Assembly: GCA_019359095.1 (NCBI GenBank)
Contig: JAHHHZ010000036.1
Coordinates: 496,001-560,000 of the forward strand
From: Pleurocapsa minor HA4230-MV1
GTDB taxonomy: Bacteria; Cyanobacteriota; Cyanobacteriia; Cyanobacteriales; Xenococcaceae
Reading direction: 5' to 3'
DNA: 64,000 bases
Position 1 is the first letter of the stretch. Each line of letters starts with the position of its first letter. Under the pieces are notes generated by a model. It worked only from the letters and a program-made list of their open reading frames with translations, searched no databases and had not been told where the DNA came from. Below, one piece after another: positions 1-7,131 of the stretch. Made by a program: the position numbers and the translations under genes.

Positions 1-99
1 TTCCTCATCCATGATTTCGTCTAGCAATTCCACTTCACCGTTGTTCATGACTTCTTCATAGAAACGGCGGACAATAACTTTGTTCTCTGCTACTGACAT
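1..99 (-). CDS. SnoaL-like protein, N-terminal fragment (runs off the window)
   Basis: An ATG at 99 opens a frame that runs unbroken to the window edge, giving 33 residues that begin MSVAENKVIVRRFYEEVMNN. This N-terminal helix, with an 'RRFYEEVMNNGEVELLDEI' pattern, is typical of the SnoaL/ester-cyclase branch of the NTF2-like fold. A strong Shine-Dalgarno (GGAGG) lies in the last codons of the preceding gene and the ATG follows that gene's stop after 3 bases, so the two are probably translationally coupled. The C-terminal part is outside the window, so substrate and catalytic residues cannot be judged. Confidence 0.75.
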   Translation of the reverse strand, partial: MSVAENKVIVRRFYEEVMNNGEVELLDEIMDEE

Positions 100-102
100 T
101 AC

Positions 103-528
103 CTATCCTCCTATCATTGGAACTAACTCAAGTTGTTGCATCATGCCTAGTTCATCTTTAATTCCCCAAAGTTCTACGATCTTGCCCTCGTTAAAACGGG
201 CGATCGCCGAGGCTGTCCAGGTAATTTCTTTCCCTGTGGGAGCCGCACCGAGCCACTGTCCTTTGTGAGTCGCACTTGTTGTTACATAACTGACCACCTT
301 ATCTTGCTCGGCAAATATTTGCTCAAGAGTAAATGTGACATCGGGAAAGGCAGTGCGAAACGCCGTAATCAGTTTTTTAATTGATTCGCGACCGCGTCCG
401 AAGGGTAAAAGGTCGTCACCGTGGAGGATCAAATCGGCGATCATCAACTCATCGAGTGTGTCCATATTCCCTTGACTGAGTGCTTCAAAAAGACGGTGAA
501 TAGCGTTCTTGTTCTCTTCTATTAACAT
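103..528 (-). CDS. SnoaL-like (ester cyclase-type) protein
   Basis: This 141-residue protein has the length and pattern of a single-domain SnoaL/NTF2-like protein: an N-terminal helix (NAIHRLFEALSQGNMDTLDEL), a central 'AFRTAFPDVTFTLEQIFAEQDKVV' stretch and the characteristic 'THKGQWLGAAPTGKEITWTA' strand around residues 87-106. In polyketide cyclases a conserved Asp/His pair in this fold handles keto-enol chemistry, but most family members have no known substrate. It sits in a minus-strand run with three other SnoaL-fold proteins and is coupled to the next gene (stop and start 3 bases apart). Family assignment is firm; function is open. Confidence 0.85.
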   Translation of the reverse strand: MLIEENKNAIHRLFEALSQGNMDTLDELMIADLILHGDDLLPFGRGRESIKKLITAFRTAFPDVTFTLEQIFAEQDKVVSYVTTSATHKGQWLGAAPTGKEITWTASAIARFNEGKIVELWGIKDELGMMQQLELVPMIGG

Positions 529-613
529 TGCCTATTTTCCTTATGTGTGCTGAACTTACTGGAATGAGCATCGTCTCAAGCAGTTGCTTAAGCGTCTGTC
601 ATTTTTAAGCTGG

Positions 614-1390
614 CTAATCTGACCGTCGTTTAGTGATACCTGTAAAATAACTACCGTTACTTGGCACTAGGTCGGCGACGACAAAGGCATATTCCAAGGC
701 ACGTTTAATGCCGTTGACCACCTCGGCCTCGGTGATCACGAAAACTACGCCGCCACCAGCAACCGTACCAGTGCCATTTCCATTCACGGTATAGATCCCT
801 TGGTCAGAGCCAGTAACGAATGCCCGTTCGCGGAACGACCCGACCTGGACGTTGGAAATATTGGATTCGGAGAACCCACCGTTACCGTCATAGGTTAGGA
901 TGCCAAACCCTGCTCCTGGAGTCTGACCACCTCGCCCAACCGCAGCTCCAACGTATGTACCACTAAGGCTGGCGTTGGTGAACTCACCATCCTTCGGTAA
1001 ACGTTTTGCGATCGCTGTGAATAGATTTCCTGTCACTGGCTCCAACTGCCGTAGGACAAAAGAGAATTCCTGAACAATTTCTGTGCCGTCGAGGTGGTTA
1101 GTTTTGGCGATCGCCAAGAGTATTTCTGGATCTGTGTCCTCGGCTGAGCGAGTATTGCCAGTGCCGTTCTCGTTGACGGTATAAGTTCCTTTAACAGGGA
1201 GTTCTCGAAACTTCCGTTCTCCGAACTGGTCGCCAGGCAAGTTCTGCCAAGTGAATCCCGTGACCTTTTCTTGACCATCGAAGGTCAGAAGACCAATCGA
1301 GGACAAAGGAGACTGACCTCCCCATCCCGTACCGCTGAAGGCGTAAGTTCCTTGTAGATTATAATTAGTGAACATTGGTTGAGATTCCAT
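614..1390 (-). CDS. Unknown protein with two ~120-residue repeats (paralogue of the next gene)
   Basis: I do not recognise a named family. The protein is about 258 residues and consists of two tandem units of roughly 120 residues. Each begins 'GTY.F/V...G.GGQ(S/T)P', continues through 'G(L/I)LT(F/Y)DG', 'GTYTVN.NGTG', a hydrophobic stretch with a 'G(T)(E/K)I..E/A..F' pattern and ends near 'TG..FT(A/G)I.KR'. The glycine-rich alternating pattern suggests beta sandwich or barrel units. No signal peptide or membrane segment is visible. The GTG at 1393 is directly followed by ATG at 1390; I take the ATG because an AGAGG lies about 8 bases before it. It lies 24 bases downstream of a close paralogue, so the pair arose by tandem duplication. 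Confidence 0.75.
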   Translation of the reverse strand: MESQPMFTNYNLQGTYAFSGTGWGGQSPLSSIGLLTFDGQEKVTGFTWQNLPGDQFGERKFRELPVKGTYTVNENGTGNTRSAEDTDPEILLAIAKTNHLDGTEIVQEFSFVLRQLEPVTGNLFTAIAKRLPKDGEFTNASLSGTYVGAAVGRGGQTPGAGFGILTYDGNGGFSESNISNVQVGSFRERAFVTGSDQGIYTVNGNGTGTVAGGGVVFVITEAEVVNGIKRALEYAFVVADLVPSNGSYFTGITKRRSD

Positions 1391-1414
1391 CACCAGCCTC
1401 TTTTGTAGAACATC

Positions 1415-2245
1415 TCACGCCAGTCTCTTGGTCACGAAGGTCGTCACCAGGTTTCCTGTTGGCGGCAGCAAATCATTAGTGACGAAGAAATACTCCAAGC
1501 AGACCTTAACGCCATCGACCACATGAGCTTTGGTGACCACCAGAACAGCCTGACCGTTTTGACCGATGATGGTTCCTGTTCCGTCCTCTTCTACGGTATA
1601 TCTACCTTCGGGGGTATCGAAGGTGACTGAGCGTCGCTCGGAAAACAGATTAGCTGGCAGATTTTGGATATCTACCGCAGTGAAGCCACCATTACCGTTA
1701 AAATTGACTGCACCAACGCCGATGGCTATGGCTGGAGTCTGGTTACCACGGGCAATACCAGGCCCGCCATAAGTGCCTTGAAAGCTGGCTAGCGAGAACT
1801 TTCCCCCGTCTGGATGTCTGGTTGCTGAATACATCATTAAACTCCCCGAAGCAGGGTCTACGGTATTCTGCATCAGAGAAAGTTCTTGGGCAATCTTGAC
1901 GCTGCCGACCAGTTCGGCTTTAGTAATCAAAAAGATAGTTTCTCTTTCACTGCTAGAACCGTCAGACATGGTTGAGATTATCCTGGTTGAGCCATACCCA
2001 GACCCATCTTGATCGACTGTGTAGGTTCCCTGGAAAGAGGATTTGACCAAAAGTCTGGCATTAAAGTCAGTCCCTGGTGCATTTGTGATCTCCGTTCCAG
2101 AAACGTTGCCGTATCCATCAAAGGTAAGAACGCCAACCGAAGCAGTCTGTGTCTGCCCGCCCCGACCGATACCAACTAGCCCATAAGTGCCTGCCAGACT
2201 AGCATTGGTAAATTGTTCTGATATGGTGGACAACATAGATGTCAT
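1415..2245 (-). CDS. Unknown protein with two ~120-residue repeats
   Basis: This 276-residue protein is a paralogue of the downstream gene and again has two tandem units, starting near residues 17 (GTYGLVGIGRGGQT) and 154 (GTYGGPGIARGNQTP). Shared marks are 'GVLTFDGYGNVSG' or 'GAVNFNGNGGFT', 'NAPGTDFNAR' or 'NLPANLFSERR', 'GTYTVDQDGSG' or 'GRYTVEEDGTG' and a final 'TRHPDGG' or 'TKRLA'. The pattern fits a repeated all-beta fold but I cannot name it. There is no signal peptide. An AAGGAAAG lies about 10 bases before the ATG. It is flanked by SnoaL-type genes on the same strand, so a role in the same small-molecule pathway is possible but unproven. Confidence 0.75.
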   Translation of the reverse strand: MTSMLSTISEQFTNASLAGTYGLVGIGRGGQTQTASVGVLTFDGYGNVSGTEITNAPGTDFNARLLVKSSFQGTYTVDQDGSGYGSTRIISTMSDGSSSERETIFLITKAELVGSVKIAQELSLMQNTVDPASGSLMMYSATRHPDGGKFSLASFQGTYGGPGIARGNQTPAIAIGVGAVNFNGNGGFTAVDIQNLPANLFSERRSVTFDTPEGRYTVEEDGTGTIIGQNGQAVLVVTKAHVVDGVKVCLEYFFVTNDLLPPTGNLVTTFVTKRLA

Positions 2246-2339
2246 AATAAATCTCTTTCCTTATATTTGTTCGTAACGTAAGCTCAGGTCTTTCTCTTTA
2301 TTTCTTTTGTTGATGTTTGGTATTTGGCATATTTCAGTA

Positions 2340-2975
2340 CTAACGCCAGAACTCATCGAACTGGGCAGTACCGTCGCCAAAAATAAGTCCGCTACCTTCA
2401 ATCACTTTGCCATCGCGCCAGCGCAGGATATGAACGACATCAATAGCTAACTGTCTGCTTTCGTCTCCAGCACGATGTCCAGTGTTGTGTCTGATATCTG
2501 CGGAAGTGTCTCCAGTAATGAGAACTCTGTCCCAGGACATTTGGAAACTGTTGTCGGTGAGGAATCCTACCTTGTCCATAAATGCCAGGAACTCATCTAA
2601 GCCGCTTTTCAAGCCTGAGACTTGATTGTGTCCTGGAACTAACCAGGTCATATCTTGATCCCAATACTCCTCAATTTTCTGTCTGTCTCCGCTACCCAGT
2701 ACATCGTATGCTTCCCTGACCCGTTGTTCAGTTAGGCGGAGCGATCGCTGTTGATTGGAAGTGGCTATTCCTGCTCTCATCATTTCTTCAGTCATCAGTA
2801 CTCCACCTTGAACTCCCCAAGCACCTGCTTGCACTTCATCCACTAGGGCATAAGTGTAAGGACGAACAATTTCACCCATGACATTAGCAAGGGTATTGCT
2901 TAATTCCTGAACAATCTCACCTTTTTGTTCTGAACTGGCGAAGTCTTCTAAGAGGGTGACACGAATAATAGGCAT
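2340..2975 (-). CDS. Tautomerase-like / SnoaL-like fusion protein
   Basis: Residues 1-70 look like a 4-oxalocrotonate tautomerase subunit: MPIIRVTLLEDFASSEQK puts the catalytic Pro directly after the initiator Met, followed by the helix 'EIVQELSNTLANVMG' and the strand 'YTYALVDEV'. Residues about 80-211 form a SnoaL/NTF2-like domain (VREAYDVLGSGDRQKIEEYW, MTWLVPGHN, IDVVHILRWRDGKVIEG). The fusion would join a keto-enol isomerase to a second small-molecule-binding fold. Both halves are complete and the frame is uninterrupted. A clear GGAGAAG Shine-Dalgarno precedes the ATG. It lies 45 bases from another SnoaL-like gene and shares the general 'WLVPGH/WRLPGHH' signature with it. The substrate is unknown. 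Confidence 0.8.
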   Translation of the reverse strand: MPIIRVTLLEDFASSEQKGEIVQELSNTLANVMGEIVRPYTYALVDEVQAGAWGVQGGVLMTEEMMRAGIATSNQQRSLRLTEQRVREAYDVLGSGDRQKIEEYWDQDMTWLVPGHNQVSGLKSGLDEFLAFMDKVGFLTDNSFQMSWDRVLITGDTSADIRHNTGHRAGDESRQLAIDVVHILRWRDGKVIEGSGLIFGDGTAQFDEFWR

Positions 2976-3019
2976 TTGAACTTCTCCTGATTTTATTTGT
3001 GTTTTAAACTGGGTAACTG

Positions 3020-3445
3020 TTAGGCTAGGCGGTCGGGGATTGGTTTGAGAGCGTAGACAGCGTTGAAAAATTGATCGACTGTATGTTGATCGCTAATGTA
3101 AACTTGAACATCGGCAATTTTGCCCTCACGGATATGGTAGTGAGTACAGTTAAGGGCATCTAAAACCGCGCCGTTACTTTCTCCATGCCCACGGTGGACT
3201 TCGACAACCGTGCTTTCTCCCCAAGCATCAATACCGCTGAGATCCACTTGGATACCTGCTTTATTCAACTGCTCAAAGAAAGCAATCACTTCATTAGCAC
3301 CATTTTTAGTTCCTGCTAAGGGGTGATGCCCAGGTAAACGCCAGATGAGGTCGGCAGCAAAGATTTCTTGCCGAATAGTGTCCATATCACCGCGATTAAA
3401 GCATTCGTACATTCTTTGAATGAGTTCTACATTTGGATTTGCCAT
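3020..3445 (-). CDS. SnoaL-like protein
   Basis: I start at the ATG at 3445 (MANPNVELIQRMYECFNRGD) because AAGGAGC lies 9 bases upstream; a longer open frame to 3493 adds residues not seen in the family. The 141-residue product carries the SnoaL marks 'NVELIQRMYECFNRGDMDTI', 'LIWRLPGHHPLAGTKNGANE' and 'VVEVHRGHGESNGAVLD'. The fold binds small hydrophobic or carbonyl compounds and can act as an isomerase, hydrolase or cyclase. It is immediately downstream of a ThDP-dependent decarboxylase gene (35 bases) and upstream of the tautomerase-SnoaL fusion, so these three are likely one transcript acting on related keto compounds. Confidence 0.85.
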   Translation of the reverse strand: MANPNVELIQRMYECFNRGDMDTIRQEIFAADLIWRLPGHHPLAGTKNGANEVIAFFEQLNKAGIQVDLSGIDAWGESTVVEVHRGHGESNGAVLDALNCTHYHIREGKIADVQVYISDQHTVDQFFNAVYALKPIPDRLA

Positions 3446-3480
3446 TTTTCTGCTCCTTGTTTTGTGAGTAATTAAACTTG

Positions 3481-5190
3481 TTACTGTCCGCATTTAGGAC
3501 TAACTAGACTGCCTGGTACTTCGTTGCCGATCACTAGATCGATTAGGAATGGGCCATTATGGAATAGTGCTTGAGCGATCGCTGGTTTGATCTCTTCTGG
3601 TGTCTCCACCCGCACGGCTTGCACTCCCATTGCCCTTGCTAATTCGTCAAACTGCAAAGCTGGTTTGCACAGATCGAAAGAAGCGGGAAATTCATGTGGC
3701 TCGATCTGCCGTTCTTGCCAATACTGCAAAATATTCAGTTTGAGAATGCGATAGCTACGATTGTTGCAGATCACAAATTTAGCGTCGATGTTATGGCGGG
3801 CAGCCGTCCACAACGCTTGAATGGTATACATTGCTCCACCATCACCTGTAAAACCGATCACTGTTTTGTCTGGATGAGAGAGTTTGATGCCAATTGCCCC
3901 AGGAATGCCTACACCCAGAGAACCGCCCCGCGTCTGGAAATAATGCCCCAGGGTCGTCGGTGGAATATAGCGACACAGCTCTTCAGAATGAGTGAGTGCC
4001 TCATCGAAGACGATCGCATTTGGTGGTAAGTGTCTGGCTAATTCTTCGGCAAACTGTGATAGATGCAGCGGTACAGAGTCATGCACGGCTCGATCGGCAG
4101 CAAACTGCTCACTCATTGCCTGCTGTTTGATTTCAGCAATTTTAGTGGTTCTCTGACCAGCCATTCGCTTTTGCTCAGGGGTGAGAGTTTTGGCTAATTC
4201 TGCCCCCAGCTTGGCAAGGGTTGTTTTGGGATCGCTGACTAAGCCTAAATCCACAGGAAAGTTCTTGGCGATCTCATAAGCATTCAAATCGATGTGGACG
4301 ATCTTGGCACCAGGAGCAAACACATCCGACAAAGCAGGAAATACTTCGGGGAAAACATATGTTCCGCAAATCAGTACGACATCGGCTTGGGATGTTGTGC
4401 GACTGCTAACTTCGCCAAACATATGCCCCAACAGCCCGCCATATAGCGGATGGGTAGCATTCATATTTGGTTCGGATGAATCAGAACCCCAGACTTGTGC
4501 GCCAATCAGTTCGGCGACGTGGGTTAATTCTGCTTGGGCATCGGAATAGGCTATGCCATCACCAACGATAACGAGTGGTTTTGTTGCCTGAGCTAGCATG
4601 GTTGCAGCTTGGGCGATCGCCTCTGGTTCGGGAGCAACTCTTGTAATGGGGATCGAAGTGTTTCCCACTTCTTCTTCATTGACAGCATCCAAGACATCCA
4701 TGGGTAAGGAGACAAAAACGGGCCCCATCGGCGGAGTAGCAGCAATTTTGATCGCCCGTCGTAATACCCGCAGCAACGAACTAGGATGAACTACCCTGGT
4801 TGCCCATTTGGTAACTGGTTTTGCCATACTCACTAAGTCTGCTGCCATTTGTGCATCCATGGCATCGTATTGAAGGCCAGATTCACCTGCTAGTACGACT
4901 AGTGGTGCATGACCGCGCATTGCTTGATAGATCATGCCAATACCATTACCTAGACCAACACCGCTATGGAGTTGGACGATCGTTGGTTTTTTAGTAGAGC
5001 GAGCATAACCATCTGCTGCTGCCACGGCGATCGTTTCTTGTAATGCCAGAATGTATTCAAACTCTGGATAATAATCTCTGAGTGCATCGAGAAATCCTTC
5101 TTCCGATGTCCCAGGATTGCCGAACATATAGCGGATGCCATCTGCTAGTAATTGTTCGATGATTGCAAATCGACCATTTCTTTTTTCCAT
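3481..5190 (-). CDS. ThDP-dependent enzyme, benzoylformate decarboxylase/acetolactate synthase-like
   Basis: A 569-residue three-domain ThDP enzyme. Glu52 in 'ALQETIAVAAADGYAR' is the cofactor-activating glutamate. 'QLHSGVGLGNGIGM' (His75) matches the active-site His loop of benzoylformate decarboxylase, and 'NATHPLYGG' carries a His where that enzyme has its second catalytic His. The C-terminal 'GDGGAMYTIQALWTAARHN...NN' is the ThDP/Mg motif. It lacks the FAD-binding features expected of true acetolactate synthase. I infer decarboxylation or carboligation of a 2-keto acid. The ATG at 5190 gives the family N-terminus (MEKRNGRFAIIEQLLADGIR); the frame stays open further upstream only because a repeat there happens to be open. 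No good Shine-Dalgarno is visible. Confidence 0.85.
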   Translation of the reverse strand: MEKRNGRFAIIEQLLADGIRYMFGNPGTSEEGFLDALRDYYPEFEYILALQETIAVAAADGYARSTKKPTIVQLHSGVGLGNGIGMIYQAMRGHAPLVVLAGESGLQYDAMDAQMAADLVSMAKPVTKWATRVVHPSSLLRVLRRAIKIAATPPMGPVFVSLPMDVLDAVNEEEVGNTSIPITRVAPEPEAIAQAATMLAQATKPLVIVGDGIAYSDAQAELTHVAELIGAQVWGSDSSEPNMNATHPLYGGLLGHMFGEVSSRTTSQADVVLICGTYVFPEVFPALSDVFAPGAKIVHIDLNAYEIAKNFPVDLGLVSDPKTTLAKLGAELAKTLTPEQKRMAGQRTTKIAEIKQQAMSEQFAADRAVHDSVPLHLSQFAEELARHLPPNAIVFDEALTHSEELCRYIPPTTLGHYFQTRGGSLGVGIPGAIGIKLSHPDKTVIGFTGDGGAMYTIQALWTAARHNIDAKFVICNNRSYRILKLNILQYWQERQIEPHEFPASFDLCKPALQFDELARAMGVQAVRVETPEEIKPAIAQALFHNGPFLIDLVIGNEVPGSLVSPKCGQ

Positions 5191-5210
5191 GATTTTTTTT
5201 TTTAGAAGAG

Positions 5211-5340
5211 TCTCGCGCAAAGACACAAAGGCGCAAAGACGGACGCGAAGTTTATCCGAAGGTGTATACCGCAAGGGTACTAACTCCGTGTCGCCCTTTA
5301 GGGAATCCTTTAGGACAAAGGCGCAGAGACAAGGACACGC
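5211..5340. repeat. Nested small dispersed repeat
   Basis: The outer unit (CGCGCAAAGACACAAAGGCG, resuming as ACAAAGGCGCAGAGAC) resembles the one found in frame in the FAAL coding region at 26841-26877. The inner unit holds ACGCGAAG and CCTTTAGGG/CCTTTAGGA boxes, the same boxes seen at 13635-13733, 18485-18515, 30279-30359, 32366-32390 and 34149-34195. The outer repeat appears split by the inner one. Confidence 0.65.
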
Positions 5341-5465
5341 TGTTACTGGGTAGCATTTAAAAGCTACGAACAGTATTTTTTTGTGCTTCATGCTTTCAAT
5401 CAGCAACGCCTCTTTCACTACTAGGTCGTCAAATTCGTTTTGAGTAATGAGTAATGAGTTTTTAA

Positions 5466-5493
5466 CCTACTACCTATTACCTATTACCTATTA
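5466..5493. repeat. Tandem heptamer array (CCTATTA, 4 copies)
   Basis: Four consecutive 7-base units (CCTACTA, then three CCTATTA). This is the short tandemly repeated repetitive (STRR) class known from cyanobacteria. The same heptamer, or its complement TAATAGG, recurs at 9490-9531 and 41786-41897. Confidence 0.85.
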
Positions 5494-5530
5494 CCTAATC
5501 TCAACCCATCAATTCAAACTTGACGATCTA

Positions 5531-6385
5531 CTACCAGCCGTATCTGGTTAAACCTTGCTCTAAGACTTCTACTACTTTTTGACCCGTAGCATAAGAGTCT
5601 GGAGTGGAGCGACCTGTAATGAAGGGGTAATCGACAATCACTGAGACTTCACGCCCCACATTGCCGTGGAATTGTCCTTCAGGGCCTGTGGCGTCCCGCA
5701 GGATGTACTCTAATGGATAGAATGGAGGGCCAAAGTTAATGTTACCGAGACTAGGATCGACGTTAGTTCCCATAAATCCCGTACCGTCTTTATAGTCATA
5801 TTCCAAACAATGACCTGTAACGTGCTTACCCCGAATAATACTTTGGCGATCGCCAAGATCGCGAGCAAAGGCAAGACAAGGAACTCCATAGCACTCAGCA
5901 GCAATGGGTTTATCCATTTGATAGAAGTTGAGAATCAAGTCATGCACTCTCTGGTTGTTGACCAGATCTACCATCGGGCCACTACCGCCAACGATTAACA
6001 TGGAATCGTATTGACTGAGTTCTTGTTCGCGGATTTCTTGAAGTGTGCGATAGTATGCTTCCATTTCCCGCAGGAATTTCGCAGAACTCCAGTAAGGTCT
6101 TTCGGGCAACCAGTCTCTTAAACTTTTGGGATTATTTAAGCGGGGATTACTGGGGTCATCAATTGCTCTGACTTTCTCTGCCATTTCTTGAGAAACTACG
6201 GGACGACCTAAAGGCGGATCGACAAATGTGGCATCCATACTGACACTGATTGCGACTGGTCTTTTGCCTGTGGGAGTGGCAAACTCAACTTGATAGCCAG
6301 CAGCATCGAAGGTTTCGAGGGGGCCAATTAATTCTTCGCCCCAATAACCCCATTCCGATAGTATGATCAAAATCTTTCTAGTCAT
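5531..6385 (-). CDS. DJ-1/PfpI-family protein (class I amidotransferase-like)
   Basis: A 284-residue protein of the DJ-1/PfpI superfamily, longer than the usual ~190 residues and closer in size to Hsp31-like members. It opens KILIILSEWGYWGEELIGPLETFDAAGYQVEFATPTG and has the nucleophile elbow 'IAAECYGVPCLAFA' with Cys165, preceded by 'DSMLIVGGSGPMVD'. Members act as glyoxalase III-like hydratases, deglycase-like or chaperone-like proteins; the ECYG elbow in place of the common CHG leaves the activity uncertain. TAGGAGA precedes the ATG. It is 46 bases downstream of a second DJ-1-type gene, and the pair lies between the epimerase-like gene and the ThDP enzyme. Confidence 0.85.
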   Translation of the reverse strand: MTRKILIILSEWGYWGEELIGPLETFDAAGYQVEFATPTGKRPVAISVSMDATFVDPPLGRPVVSQEMAEKVRAIDDPSNPRLNNPKSLRDWLPERPYWSSAKFLREMEAYYRTLQEIREQELSQYDSMLIVGGSGPMVDLVNNQRVHDLILNFYQMDKPIAAECYGVPCLAFARDLGDRQSIIRGKHVTGHCLEYDYKDGTGFMGTNVDPSLGNINFGPPFYPLEYILRDATGPEGQFHGNVGREVSVIVDYPFITGRSTPDSYATGQKVVEVLEQGLTRYGW

Positions 6386-6431
6386 TGGTAAGATCTCCTA
6401 ATTACAATAAGTGGAATCTTGAATAAAAGCT

Positions 6432-7100
6432 CTAAGCTTTAAGCTTTAAGCCTTGTTCTTTAAGGACGATTTGCTGTGCGATCGCATCGATAAAGGCATT
6501 TACATCGCCTCCTGAGTGTCCTGTCACCATATCCCCGTCAACCACAATATTTTTGGGGTCGTTGGGCTGGGAATCAACAGGGGGGGGTACGTAAATTGCA
6601 CCTGCATTGGTGATGTCTGCTAAAACAACTTGGTGACAAATTACTCTTCGCCCTTTGAGTAACTCTGGCATTGGTGTCAACAGCCATAATCCATGACACA
6701 GCAAGCCTTTGATAATTTTGGGATTCGCCATTGCTTTAGCGAAGAATTGGACGGCAGGAGCAGTGCGAGTCTGTTCTGGACTTATTGGCTGTCCTTCTGG
6801 GGGTTCAAAGTAACGCAGGCGTACACTGGTGTAGTTAGCTGCCATGATCACTGCCGCATATTCATTAAGATCTACATTTTGAAAGTCAATGTTGACTTCG
6901 ATGTATTCGGGAATTTCTCCATCTACTTCATCGATATCGGAGACAAAGCGCGCAGATGGATTTGACCATAACCGAGACATTAAATGTACGGTTGCTCCCA
7001 GTTCGGGAAAGCGTGTTTGATAGGTTTTAATTTCTTCAGGAATAAATTCAGTCTCGACGAGTACAGCAATTTTCTTCCCTGCTAATATTTGGGTAGCCAT
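6432..7100 (-). CDS. DJ-1/PfpI-family protein
   Basis: A 222-residue DJ-1/PfpI protein: 'KKIAVLVETEFIPEEIKTYQTRF' at the N-terminus, 'YAAVIMAAN' at the core strand, and the nucleophile elbow 'KGLLCHGLWLL' with Cys135 and adjacent His136, followed by 'GRRVICHQVVLADITNAGA' and 'DGDMVTGHSGGDVNAFI'. This is the canonical Cys-His arrangement of the family, so it is more likely to be an active enzyme than its downstream neighbour. Known activities include proteolysis-like hydrolysis and glyoxal detoxification. It begins 31 bases after the epimerase-like gene stops, consistent with one transcript. Confidence 0.85.
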   Translation of the reverse strand: MATQILAGKKIAVLVETEFIPEEIKTYQTRFPELGATVHLMSRLWSNPSARFVSDIDEVDGEIPEYIEVNIDFQNVDLNEYAAVIMAANYTSVRLRYFEPPEGQPISPEQTRTAPAVQFFAKAMANPKIIKGLLCHGLWLLTPMPELLKGRRVICHQVVLADITNAGAIYVPPPVDSQPNDPKNIVVDGDMVTGHSGGDVNAFIDAIAQQIVLKEQGLKLKA

Positions 7101-7131
7101 TTCTTACCTGCTAATAGTTCAACGAGTTCAG

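Larger units (their letters stand above)
5191..5530. other. Non-coding gap with nested dispersed repeat and heptamer array
   Basis: No convincing gene. At 5211-5340 a repeat of the 'CGCAAAGGCGCAAAGACG' type is interrupted by a second repeat (from ACGCGAAG at about 5243 to CCTTTAGG at about 5314) and then resumes. Further on are TGAGTAA heptamers (about 5443-5460) and the CCTATTA array at 5466-5493. The gap separates the ThDP enzyme from the DJ-1-like genes; its promoter was not identified. Confidence 0.65.

Noticed and set aside
5191-5418. N-terminal extension of the ThDP enzyme (76 more codons)
   Set aside because: The extra residues are translated from dispersed repeats; the family N-terminus begins at the ATG at 5190.
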